Below are positions 38,535-47,206 of a DNA stretch of 64,000 bases, in pieces. The position numbers and the translations under genes were made by a program. The notes beneath the pieces were generated by a model that worked only from the letters and a program-made list of their open reading frames with translations, did no database searches and had not been told where the DNA came from. Origin of the DNA: G963663495 sp963663495 (GTDB taxonomy: Bacteria; Bacteroidota; Rhodothermia; Rhodothermales; Bin80); assembly GCA_963663495.1 (NCBI GenBank), contig OY760427.1:4526001-4590000 (forward strand), in the 5' to 3' direction. Each line of letters opens with the position of its first letter. Positions within the stretch are counted from its first letter, which is position 1.

Positions 38535-38746
38535 AGTAGTGTATCGCTGATGCGTACCGGGCTGTAGGCTAAACGACCTTGGCGCGCAATGGTTACCAGC
38601 AGCCACGATGGCACTCCATAATCGCGCCGTGGAATCCAACCCGCCCGCCTTAGCGTGGTCAGAACCCTCGGATACTGATCCTCCGCGGAGTGACTATCAC
38701 TCGGAAAGCACGCCCGTAATGCCGCCGTGCCATGTTGGATTCGTTG
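38519..38746 (-). pseudogene. C-terminal remnant of a gene upstream of tamB
   Basis: About 65 codons (SAEDQYPRVLTTLRRAGWIPRRDYG, then SWLLVTIARQGRLAYSPVRISDT) stay open and end in a TGA that overlaps the tamB ATG, as expected for a coupled gene. The upstream part was removed at 38746 by the MITE-TnpB composite element. I do not recognise the protein; the overlap with tamB is the main reason to believe it. Confidence 0.4.
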
Positions 38747-40221
38747 GGGAGTTATATGGCTGAGTGCCACGCGTTTTCGCAGGAGTTACTTTTTGTGCTT
38801 TGGTGGTGCAGACAGGATGGCCTTCGCCAGTTTTTCATAATCGGTTCCCGCTTTTCACGAAAAGACTGCAATTATTTCAAATAACTCAACACGTGGGTAC
38901 GCATGATATATAATTGACATATATTATAGAATTATATACCACAGTGCCATGCCCGAAACGGTTAGTGCATACCGCAATATCACATACAGGCTGTTGCCCG
39001 GAAGTCGGAGTAACGCCAAGCAACTTGCTGGATTAGCGGGTGCGTGTAGGTTTGTGTGGAATGCCATCCTCGCAGAGCAGAGCGAGGCGTACAAGAAAGC
39101 AAAAGAGGCTGGAGAGAAGCCGCCCTCGGTAAGCTTCTTCTCGCTGGGGAAGCGGTTCACGGCGCTGCGCCGCACGGTCGAGTGGCTACCTGAATACTCC
39201 TTTGGTGTAGTTAGATACACATTGTAGTTAGATACCCATTGAAATATCAGGCGGATGCATGGAAGGCATTCTTCAAGGAGGGTAAGAGAAGACCGAGATT
39301 CCATTCCAGACGTGGTAGTACGCCTTCGTTCACGATCCCGGATAACGTAAGGGTTCGGGATGGCAAGCTGTATATCCCGAAAGTGGGATATATGGCGCTC
39401 CGCAGGCGGGGAGGCACCCCGTACCCTGATGGTATACCCGTCAAAGCCACTGTAAAGAAGAACGCCGGCAAAGGGTATGCTGTCATCTGCTACAAGATGG
39501 AGGCACCTGTAATAGAGGATACCGGCGGTGCTGTAGGCATTGACCGTAATTGCGGGCAGGTCGCTATGGCCTCCGCAGAGGGCGATACAAGCATTATCAG
39601 ACAACCGAATACGAAGCGTCTTGATGCCAAGTTGAAGCGGCATCAGCGAAGACTGGCGAGACAGAAGAAAGGCTCCAACCGTCGTAACAGGCGGAAGCAT
39701 AGAATCGCCCGCATACAGCGCAAGCGTGCTAACGTCCTCAAGAATGCGAACCACCAGGTAAGTCGCAGTATTGCCAATTGCTCCTCCACGGTGATACTGG
39801 AGGACCTGAAGATCAAAGCGATGACATGTTCAGCTAAGGGGACGATGGAGAGCTTTGGCACAAACGTCAGACAAAAGTCTGGCCTCAACCGTGGAATACT
39901 GCGAACAGGTTGGGGCCAGCTGGATCAGATGCTGAGCTATAAGTGCCGCAAGGTGATAAAGGTTACCGCTGCCTATACCAGTCAGCGGTGTTCTGTGTGT
40001 GGGCACGCAGAAGCGAGTAACCGTAAGACACGGAGCAAATTCACGTGTATGTCCTGTGGACATGCGGATCATGCAGACCTGAATGCGGCTGCAAACATAC
40101 TGGCCTCCGGGATTGGGGCTGCTGCACGGCGAGGGGCGTTCGGGTTACCGACCCCTATGACCAGTGAAATTGATACTAGTGCCTCACTGTGTACAGTTGG
40201 TCACTCACGTATATAATTCCC
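38747..40221 (+). mobile_element. MITE-TnpB composite element, copy 6
   Basis: It runs from GGGAGTTATATGGCTGAG to GTATATAATTCCC, 1475 bp, with MITE (38747-38918) and tnpB unit. The flanks ATTCGTTG (38739-38746) and ATTCGTTA (40222-40229) match in 7 of 8 bases, consistent with an aged 8-bp duplication. It lies inside or at the edge of an IS1380 relic. Confidence 0.82.
38949..40216 (+). pseudogene. tnpB: tnpB copy 6, frameshifted by a 17-bp duplication
   Basis: The first 93 codons are normal. Then a 17-bp tandem duplication (GTTAGATACACATTGTA) brings in TAG at 39225-39227. The frame resumes at 39239 and is open to 40216, with RuvC Asp (GIDRNCG), Glu (LEDLKIK), last Asp (HADLNAA) and the zinc finger all intact. 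Without the duplication the gene would be full length. An internal start at 39239 would give a 325-residue protein lacking the N-terminal domain. Confidence 0.87.
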
Positions 40222-40655
40222 ATTCGTTATCCGTCGGGCTCCTGCATGAGGCAGCGCCCCACATGCAGAAGCTGATATACCAAAAGATATGGGAATTATA
40301 TAGCTGAGTACCCACGTGTTGAGTTATTTGAAACAATTGCAGTTTTTTCGTGAAAAGCGGGAACCGATTATGAAAACCTGGCGAAGGCCATCCTGTCCGC
40401 ACCACCAAAGCACAAAAAGTAACTCCTGCGAAAACGCGTAGCACTCAGCCATATAACTCCCAAAGATATACCTATAGCGGGGTTCTCGGCTCGGATCTCG
40501 TCTTCCTGCTCCGATTCGTCAGTCTCCCCCACTACAGACCGGCCCTAACAGTGCGTCCTCAGGCGGGCTATTGAAGACAGTGCCATGGAGCAGACCGCAT
40601 TCAGCTCCCCGAAGTGCATTTTCGCCTTTCCTCTTTTTCGGTACAGTTTCAAATG
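40222..40655 (-). pseudogene. IS1380 transposase relic
   Basis: On the minus strand the bases parallel 29000-29180 of the IS1380 copy A gene (the KRGKAEKHFGELNAAC region, the acidic DESEQD stretch and the CLMREPDE segment), with many substitutions. The relic is split by the MITE at 40291-40461 and is joined to the composite element at its left. It is older than both insertions. Confidence 0.72.
40291..40461 (+). repeat. Free-standing 171-bp MITE with 8-bp target duplication
   Basis: Terminal inverted repeats of about 19 bp (GGGAATTATATAGCTGAGT at one end, ACTCAGCCATATAACTCCC at the other) and flanking AAAGATAT at 40283-40290 and 40462-40469. The interior has no gene, although one frame (YEKLAKAILSAPPKHKK) is open for about 20 codons. 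Its ends resemble those of the tnpB unit, so one transposase probably moves both. Confidence 0.88.
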
Positions 40656-40985
40656 CTATTCATGTGTCATGTCCACAATGTGTCGCATGGGGGTAGGCAT
40701 TCGCCCACCCGTGCCTAGTAATCACATTCCATCGGTACTTCGTAAATGCAGCGGCATGTACCGATGGCCAAATATTTTCTTACCGGTATATGTGCACATA
40801 TTTATTATGATACCTATATATCTGTATTCTTATCCCGGCCCGGTTCCCATAAACCACGTTCACACGCTTCGGTAGCTACCCTTAAATCGTTGCCATTCTC
40901 CCCTGCTATATTTTTTGAGACCACTATTGCATTATGTGTCATCGATATGTATTATAACTATGCATGCGATTATAACACCGTTGTG
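40470..40985 (+). other. Relic end plus leader region of the imu operon
   Basis: The first 185 bases belong to the IS1380 relic. From about 40660 the sequence is AT-rich and without convincing genes, and probably holds the promoter of imuB. A perfect 14-bp palindrome lies in it. No ImuA- or LexA-like gene precedes imuB here. Confidence 0.5.
40788..40801. promoter_or_regulatory. 14-bp perfect palindrome, candidate operator
   Basis: ATATGTGCACATAT is a perfect dyad, about 185 bases before the imuB start and in the only sizeable intergenic stretch of the cassette. Mutasome operons are usually repressed by a LexA-type factor, so an operator is plausible. The position is rather far upstream and the link is inference only. 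Confidence 0.3.
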
Positions 40986-42134
40986 ATGCCGAAACATTTC
41001 CAATATGCCCTCGTCCAGTGGCCCAATCTACCTTCTCAGGTAATCGGCCATAGAGATGAGGTGGTCATCGTGCATGAGCGCGGACGTGTGATTTCGGCCT
41101 CCGCTCCGTTGAAAGAATGGCAAGATGGAATGCCTCTGGCACGTGCCCGAAATATATATGTTCATGCTACCTTTATTCAGCGTGATCGCGTGCGTGAAGA
41201 GGCTGCCCACGCTGCCTTGGCACACTTCCTGAACAGGTTCAGTCTCCGCATGATCTCCACACAACCGGGGAGTTTCCTGCTTCAGGATCCTAACATAGAT
41301 GGTCTGGCCCGCTTTGTGGCACGGCATAGAGCGCTGCGCGCTGCAGCAGCTTCCTGTACCGACTGGGCCCATCTGGCTGCATACATAGCGTCTCCCGCTA
41401 CGCTTCGTCTCGTTTACGATGGAAAGGCATTCCTTGCCGAAACCCCTGTGTCCGCACTGACCTGCGGACTTTTGGAAGAACGGGGCGAAGAAGTTGCTGA
41501 GCGTTTGCAGCTTTTCGGGCTCAACAACCTGGACATGGTACGCAGGAAGCTTACCCGGAGGCACCTGTGCGCCCAGTTTGGTGCCGGGATCGGAACGCTG
41601 TTGAATAATATTCTGCGCCCCGGCAGGCAACCTTTATTGCCAATCCACCTTCCTGAGAGGGAAGTACATGTGACCCATGAGCTGGAGGCACCGACCCTTG
41701 CTGTAAAACCATGGGTCAGGACGATCATTGCATGCTTGGCAGACTGCTTAGCCCGCAAGCTACAAGGCGTAGCAGCCCTCATGCTTGTTCTGGAGGCCTT
41801 CGTTCCAAATCAGGGTGCGGTGCGCTCCTGCTATATGGCCTCGCGGGGGTTGTTTCTGGCAAGCGATCTACGTCGGCTGGCTTGCAATCTTTACGAAGAC
41901 CTGTGCCTGCGACTTACCATGCGGGAGATACTCTCCCTGCGTTTTGCTGCAGGCTGCCTTGTGCAACGGGCATATGTACAGCAGCAGCTCTTCACGCCCC
42001 GTACAGAAGAGCCGGCCTTGCGAAGAGCGGTTCGTCTGTTGCAGAAGCGTTACGGAGAGCACACGCTTCTGCGGGCGGAGCGCAAGGATTCGCTCTTTTT
42101 GGAAGACCGGCTAGTACTCAAACCTTTGGACTGA
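40986..42134 (+). CDS. imuB: ImuB-like Y-family polymerase homologue
   Basis: From the ATG at 40986 the product has 382 residues. The N-terminus (FQYALVQWPNLPSQVIGHRDEVVIVHERGRVISAS, then LKEWQDGMPLARAR) follows the Y-family fold, but the catalytic acidic residues are absent, as is normal for ImuB. The helix-hairpin segment (LQLFGLNNLDMVRRKLTRRHLCAQFG) and the little-finger-like part (REVHVTHELEAP) are visible. ImuB acts as a scaffold linking ImuC to the sliding clamp during damage-induced mutagenesis. It is shorter than many ImuBs. The stop is 2 bases before the imuC start. An upstream in-frame ATG exists at 40746 but adds unrelated sequence. Confidence 0.82.
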   Translation: MPKHFQYALVQWPNLPSQVIGHRDEVVIVHERGRVISASAPLKEWQDGMPLARARNIYVHATFIQRDRVREEAAHAALAHFLNRFSLRMISTQPGSFLLQDPNIDGLARFVARHRALRAAAASCTDWAHLAAYIASPATLRLVYDGKAFLAETPVSALTCGLLEERGEEVAERLQLFGLNNLDMVRRKLTRRHLCAQFGAGIGTLLNNILRPGRQPLLPIHLPEREVHVTHELEAPTLAVKPWVRTIIACLADCLARKLQGVAALMLVLEAFVPNQGAVRSCYMASRGLFLASDLRRLACNLYEDLCLRLTMREILSLRFAAGCLVQRAYVQQQLFTPRTEEPALRRAVRLLQKRYGEHTLLRAERKDSLFLEDRLVLKPLD

Positions 42135-42136
42135 GC

Positions 42137-45100
42137 ATGTCATTCACGTACCTGCATGTGCGGTCTCATTTCTCCCTTCTGGCCGCCGGATCCTCTCCCC
42201 GGGAGCTGGCTGCACGAGCTGTCCGTCTTGGAATGGATGCGCTCGCACTTACCGATACTCAGGGCATGCGGGGATCCGTTCAGTTTGCCAAGGCCTGCCA
42301 GTCCTTCGGCATAAAGCCTATCTACGGAGCAGAGCTTGCTGTAGAGGAAGGGCACCTGGTGCTGCTTTGTGCCAACAGCGATGGTTACGGTGAACTGTGC
42401 CAGCTCCTCACGCGAAGCTTCAGGTCTCCTTTATCGCTTGACGACATCACGCCTTCCGGTAACCTTTTCTGTCTCACGGGCGGACGTGCGGGGCTTCTTG
42501 CCCGCACTCTGTCCATATCCAGGTCCACCGCACAAAAACGGCTCGAACAGCTCACTGCCACCTTTGGCGATCGCTTATCGGTCGAGCTGTGGCATCACCT
42601 TCAGGAAGATGATACTGCCCTTTTGCGCGCGCTCATAGAGCTAGCCGCCAGTTGCCGTGTTGAAACCATCATAGGCGGCGATGTGCGGTATGCCAGTCCG
42701 AAGGCCTATGCACGTTACGACCTCATGACCTGCATCCGCCTTGGCTGCACCGTTTTTGACCATGCGTCGGAGCGCCCTTCGAATGCCGAGGCATTTTTGC
42801 GTGCTCCGGCGCTTTTGCGTCGACTACTCCCCTATCCGCGCGCCTTTGACCGTGCTGCCGATGTAGCCGCCGCTTGTAACGTTGAACTTCTTCCCGGACA
42901 TCTCATTCCGCCGGCACCGCGGCTTGATGATCCTGCACAGGCCTTGCCTTTGTTACGACAGCTTTGCGGGGAAGGGTTGTTGCATCGCTACCGCAACTCC
43001 CCTCATGCCGCCGCTGCGCGGCAACAGATGGAACACGAGATATCCGTCATTGCCGACCTGGATCTCTGCGACTTCTTCCTCGTCGTACACGAAATCATTA
43101 CGGAGGCACAGCGCCGGGGTATCCGCTATGCCGGCCGGGGGTCTGCTGCCAACTCAATCATCGCCTACCTGCTGGACATCACCACGGTGTGCCCGATTGA
43201 GCAGAACCTGCTCTTTGAGCGCTTCCTGCACCGTGGACGCGTTGGCACACCGGACATTGATGTGGACTTTGATGCGAACCGCCGTGACGAAATCATAGCG
43301 TGGATTGAGCAGCGCTTCGGATCTGAACATACCGCCATGACGGCCACACTGATCTGCTATGGACTCCGCCTCGCAATTCGGGATGTAGCTAAGGCCTTGG
43401 GGTGGCCGGCATCCCATCTGAGTCGCATCTCCAAGGCTGTTCCGCGCCGCCGTTCCACCTTGCAAGTTCACGCCTTGAAGGAAGACCTGGAGGCTGCCAT
43501 CGGAGCCTCACCCATGCTGGACACGCTACTCTCTTGTGTAGCCTCTCTCAACGGTGTTCCGCGACATCTGGGGCTACACAGCGGAGGCATGATCCTTTCC
43601 CGAAAACCTCTCTGGGAATTTTCTCCTGTCCAGCATTCTGCCAATGGTGTACGCATGATTCAATTCGATAAGGATGATGTTGAGGCACTGGGCTTGGTCA
43701 AGTTCGATGTTTTGGGGCTGCGCATGCTGGCTACTGTTGACATGGCAAGCCGGCTCGTAGCCGAACATAAGCGCGGGGACATGTTGGCGAACGGCGACTG
43801 GATTGACGCGCTGCCGCTGGACGACCCTGATACCTATGCTGCCATACGCACAGGCGACAACCTGGGGCTCTTCCAGATTGAGTCCATGGGGCAGATGCAC
43901 CTGGTAGCCAGCCACCAGCCTCGTTGCTTTCAGGATCTGGTAACACAGGTAGCCATCTTCCGCCCCGGTCCGCTGCAGGCTGACATGGTGCATCCCTTTA
44001 TCCGCCGTCGCCGCGGCGAGGAAGTCGTGGTCTATGACCACCCGCTCCTTGAACCTATCCTGAAGGATACGCACGGCGTTGTTCTTTTCCAGGAACAGAT
44101 CCTGGAAATCGCCCACAGCTTTGCAGGCATGAGCCTGGAAGAAGCGGACGGGTTCAGACGCCTGATGTCAAAATACCGTGATCTGACTGAGATAGCGGAG
44201 ATGAAGAAGAGTTTCATCAGCGGCGCCATCCGAAAGGGGGTCCCTAAGGAGACAGCCGAAGCGGTTTTTACCAAGGTGTCGGGTTATGTCGGCTACGGTT
44301 TTTGCCGCAGCCATGCTGCCGCCTTTGCCCGTACCGTGTATCACAGTGCGTATTTGAAATTGCACCATCCGGCAGCATACTTCGCATCCGTTCTGGAGCA
44401 CCGACCGGGAATGTATGACGTGCTGACGCTGGAGAAGACTGCTGAGCGCCTCGGAGTGCGCACGCTGCGTGCATGTGCTCAGCGTAGTGGAGCGCAATAC
44501 ATGCTGGAGCATGATGAGCGCCGAAAACTCTGTATCCGCCGCCCTCTTCGCGTAGTGTCTGGCTTATCTGGCGATGCCGCCGCTGAAGTAGTATGGGCAC
44601 GCCTGACAGCGGGCTCCTTCGCATCTGTGGAAGACTTGTACAGCCGTACCGCACTGGATCACGATCACTTTCGTGCTTTAGCGAAGGCCGGCGCACTTGA
44701 TGATCTGGCTGGAGACCGGCGCAGGGCTTTATGGGAGATCGGCGTGCTGGAGCAGCGGCATGGCGCGCCCGGCATCAATGCCCCTGCACAGATCTTTGGT
44801 AGTACCATTGAAGAGGACGACATACCGAGGCTCCCCCCTATCACATCAGAAGAACGTCTCTCCTGGGATCTTATGTCAACCGGCACGACCGCTACGCATC
44901 CGGTAGCGGCGGCCCGTCCCACGCTGAATGCTTTGTGCGTGCGTTCCATTAAGGATCTGCAGCGGCACGAGCGCGGTGTCGTGCGTGTAGCCGGTCGTGT
45001 CATCATGCGACAGCGGCCGCCCACCGCTAAGGGGGTTGTTTTCATCACGCTGGAGGACGAGACAGGGGTCGTTCAAGGCATCGTCTATCCGAAGCATGCG

Positions 45101-45340
45101 AGCCGACTCCGGCAAGCCCTCAAAGCCCCGGCCGTGATCATCCTGGGCCAAATCCAGGCTCAGAACCAATGGCGCGCACTCATCATCATGCAAGCCTGGA
45201 CACTGCCTACGGTGCTCGGAGGATATACAGGACACCTCCAGATGGGGGGAGGCCGTGACAATTTTGTAAGCCAAAGCCATGAAACACCGGCAAGAAACTA
45301 TTCAGGTTCACTGCTCGGGCACGAGGCCGCTCGCGTTTAA
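42137..45340 (+). CDS. dnaE2: Error-prone DNA polymerase III alpha (DnaE2/ImuC)
   Basis: The product has 1067 residues, typical for DnaE2. It opens with a PHP domain (YLHVRSHFSLLAAGSSPRELAARA). The C-family polymerase core includes RGSAANSIIAYLLDIT, catalytic PDIDVDFD, and QVAIFRPGPLQADMVHPF, followed by a helix-hairpin-helix segment and a C-terminal OB fold (VRVAGRVIMRQRPPTAKGVVFITLEDETGVVQGIVYP). It carries out translesion synthesis with ImuB. It directly follows imuB, and its 3' end overlaps a DUF6504-like ORF by 62 bases. Confidence 0.95.
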   Translation: MSFTYLHVRSHFSLLAAGSSPRELAARAVRLGMDALALTDTQGMRGSVQFAKACQSFGIKPIYGAELAVEEGHLVLLCANSDGYGELCQLLTRSFRSPLSLDDITPSGNLFCLTGGRAGLLARTLSISRSTAQKRLEQLTATFGDRLSVELWHHLQEDDTALLRALIELAASCRVETIIGGDVRYASPKAYARYDLMTCIRLGCTVFDHASERPSNAEAFLRAPALLRRLLPYPRAFDRAADVAAACNVELLPGHLIPPAPRLDDPAQALPLLRQLCGEGLLHRYRNSPHAAAARQQMEHEISVIADLDLCDFFLVVHEIITEAQRRGIRYAGRGSAANSIIAYLLDITTVCPIEQNLLFERFLHRGRVGTPDIDVDFDANRRDEIIAWIEQRFGSEHTAMTATLICYGLRLAIRDVAKALGWPASHLSRISKAVPRRRSTLQVHALKEDLEAAIGASPMLDTLLSCVASLNGVPRHLGLHSGGMILSRKPLWEFSPVQHSANGVRMIQFDKDDVEALGLVKFDVLGLRMLATVDMASRLVAEHKRGDMLANGDWIDALPLDDPDTYAAIRTGDNLGLFQIESMGQMHLVASHQPRCFQDLVTQVAIFRPGPLQADMVHPFIRRRRGEEVVVYDHPLLEPILKDTHGVVLFQEQILEIAHSFAGMSLEEADGFRRLMSKYRDLTEIAEMKKSFISGAIRKGVPKETAEAVFTKVSGYVGYGFCRSHAAAFARTVYHSAYLKLHHPAAYFASVLEHRPGMYDVLTLEKTAERLGVRTLRACAQRSGAQYMLEHDERRKLCIRRPLRVVSGLSGDAAAEVVWARLTAGSFASVEDLYSRTALDHDHFRALAKAGALDDLAGDRRRALWEIGVLEQRHGAPGINAPAQIFGSTIEEDDIPRLPPITSEERLSWDLMSTGTTATHPVAAARPTLNALCVRSIKDLQRHERGVVRVAGRVIMRQRPPTAKGVVFITLEDETGVVQGIVYPKHASRLRQALKAPAVIILGQIQAQNQWRALIIMQAWTLPTVLGGYTGHLQMGGGRDNFVSQSHETPARNYSGSLLGHEAARV

Positions 45341-45530
45341 GCGTGCTGTACAACAAAGCCCTACGTATGCCATCCAGCGCATCCTGCGTGCGTGGGTCGT
45401 GCAGACCGCCTGGTGGGCTGAGGAGGCTCGCCATACCTACTACGAAGTGGTCACCGCACACGGCGTCTATATCATCTGCTGCCGCTGCCGGACGCAGGAC
45501 CTATGGTACCTCGTCGGCATCCGGGACTAA
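45279..45530 (+). CDS. DUF6504-like small protein of the mutasome cassette
   Basis: The product has 83 residues. The pattern PLAFKRAVQQSPTYAIQRILRAWVVQTAWWAEEARHTYYEVVTAHGVYII, ending in LWYLVGIRD, resembles the DUF6504 domain that is often fused to or encoded beside ImuB/DnaE2. Its role is unknown. The long overlap with the end of imuC and the shared orientation argue for a real, translationally coupled gene. Recognition is by pattern, not by a profile search. Confidence 0.7.
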   Translation: MKHRQETIQVHCSGTRPLAFKRAVQQSPTYAIQRILRAWVVQTAWWAEEARHTYYEVVTAHGVYIICCRCRTQDLWYLVGIRD

Positions 45531-45558
45531 ACCATCATAAAACACAAACCACAAACCC

Positions 45559-46290
45559 ATGCCCTCTATAATGCCGCACAACCAATCGTTAAAAACCCCC
45601 TGGCAAGCGCCTGCATGGCAGGATGCCGCATTGCTGGCCCACGACATGAGGACACCGCTCGGAGCAATCAAGCTGTACAACAGCCTGTTGCAGGAGATGG
45701 ATCACGACGACCCGCATCGGAACGGGTTTCATCGGATGATCTCCGAGCAGGTGGAACGGCTGGCAGGAATGACGGACCAGATAGAAACCCTGTCCGGAAA
45801 CCCACAAGCACACATGCATCTCCTTTTGGAGCATAGTTCGCTCAGACAGCTTCTTGCCGACACCGCAGCGCTGTACCGGCAAATGCATACCGAGAGGGGG
45901 TACGAGTTCCTACTTGATGCTCCCGACACGCTCTGCCATGTGTATGCCGACCGTAGTGCGCTGTGCAGAGTACTCAGCAACATCCTTGACAATGCTGTCA
46001 AATACAGCAAGCCTCATCCCATCATAATCTATGCGTACGAGTTGCAGCGGGCCGGTAAGCCATTCACTGCTGTGGAGATTGCAGATCAGGGACGAGGCAT
46101 TGCCCCCAAGCATCACGCGCTCATCTTTGAGCCTCGTTACCGGACCACCCCGGATGACCGCATAAGCGGAAAGGGTCTGGGCCTCAGCATTGCCCGCGAC
46201 ATTGTCACCGCCCACGGCGGCATGATTGAGGTAGAGAGTACGCTTGGGAAAGGCAGCACCTTCAAGGTGCTGCTCCCCTTATCCACATAA
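45559..46290 (+). CDS. Soluble sensor histidine kinase
   Basis: The product has 243 residues with no membrane segment and no separate sensor domain. HisKA carries the H box LLAHDMRTPLGAI (H28). The HATPase has the N box NILDNAVKYS, G1 DQGRGIA and G2 GKGLGLSIA. It follows the imu cassette by 28 bases in the same direction and precedes a response regulator by 32 bases, so the kinase and regulator are a pair and may be transcribed with the polymerase genes. With so little input domain, the signal may come from a partner protein. Confidence 0.93.
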   Translation: MPSIMPHNQSLKTPWQAPAWQDAALLAHDMRTPLGAIKLYNSLLQEMDHDDPHRNGFHRMISEQVERLAGMTDQIETLSGNPQAHMHLLLEHSSLRQLLADTAALYRQMHTERGYEFLLDAPDTLCHVYADRSALCRVLSNILDNAVKYSKPHPIIIYAYELQRAGKPFTAVEIADQGRGIAPKHHALIFEPRYRTTPDDRISGKGLGLSIARDIVTAHGGMIEVESTLGKGSTFKVLLPLST

Positions 46291-46322
46291 TCCACCATCC
46301 AACGCACTAACCCCCGAATATC

Positions 46323-47066
46323 ATGCTAACCAACGTAAAACAAGAAGAACGCATCCCCTACGAATTGCCACCTCGCGCCTTGGTCGCTGAAGATGAGTGG
46401 ATCATGTACAATGCTATTGATCACGCGCTCAGGAAGGGAGGCTATGAGGTAATGATCGTCAAGAATGGATCAGACGCCATGGGACTCATTGATGATGGAG
46501 CACCCTTTGATGTGGTAATCCTTGACATCGGGCTTCCCGGCATGGACGGTCTGGAGATTCTTCGTCGCACCCGGGCTGCGAAGGTGAAAGTTCCGGTCCT
46601 CATTGTTTCGGGGCATGCAACCGAATCTGACCGTGTCCGCGGACTCAACCTGGGAGCTGATGACTACCTCCCCAAACCCTTCAGCACCAGGGAACTGGTG
46701 GCGCGTGCCAATGCTGTCCGGCGACGTGGTGTAGGTAGCAGGCCGCATCCGAACCGGATACGGATCGGTTCGGTAGACGTAGATTTTGAGCAGTACAAAG
46801 CCTGTCGCGGTGAGGAGCTCTTGCATTTCACGCCATTGGAATGGGGCGTGCTTCGCCATCTGGCATACCGGAAGGGTAAAGCGGTTTCGCGCGCTGAGTT
46901 TAATGTTCGCGTCCTGAAGATTCCGGCTTCCATAGAGACGCGAACAATTGATAGGCATGTCTACTCACTGCGTTGTAAGCTGGATAAGAACCCGAAGAAG
47001 CCTCAACATCTCCTCGCTGTTACCGGCGTCGGATATCGTTTGGCCGAGTTTGAATGGCTCGCCTAA
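46323..47066 (+). CDS. OmpR-family response regulator
   Basis: The product has 247 residues. The receiver domain has acidic pocket E23-D24 and phosphoacceptor D68 in VVILDIGLPGMDG, with the conserved Lys in YLPKPFS. The C-terminal winged helix (about 145-242) shows LHFTPLEWGVLRHLAYRKGKAVSRAEF and TIDRHVYSLRCKLD, typical of OmpR/PhoB. It is the likely partner of the kinase just upstream. No target genes can be inferred, although the mutasome operon next to it is a candidate. Confidence 0.94.
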   Translation: MLTNVKQEERIPYELPPRALVAEDEWIMYNAIDHALRKGGYEVMIVKNGSDAMGLIDDGAPFDVVILDIGLPGMDGLEILRRTRAAKVKVPVLIVSGHATESDRVRGLNLGADDYLPKPFSTRELVARANAVRRRGVGSRPHPNRIRIGSVDVDFEQYKACRGEELLHFTPLEWGVLRHLAYRKGKAVSRAEFNVRVLKIPASIETRTIDRHVYSLRCKLDKNPKKPQHLLAVTGVGYRLAEFEWLA

Positions 47067-47206
47067 GAGGGGAAGGCTCCGCCGCCATCCATCAGACTTC
47101 GTCAGGCTCACTCCTGCACCGGTCACTTCTCCGGTACGCACAAGATTAGTGCGAGACTAATGATAGTGACAGGATCCCTTGGTTCATTTGTCCGGTTCCC
47201 TAAGGC

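Noticed and set aside
33748..38550. Long open frames antisense to tamB
   Set aside because: They follow the codon bias of tamB on the other strand and have no motifs. TamB is continuous and recognisable.
86..40221. CRISPR-Cas12 or a CRISPR array beside the TnpB genes
   Set aside because: No regularly spaced repeats exist. The repeated sequences are transposon ends, and the proteins have TnpB size (about 416 residues).
86..40221. IS200/IS605 elements with TnpA
   Set aside because: No small Y1 transposase gene was found in or near any copy, and the 8-bp target duplications do not fit that mechanism.
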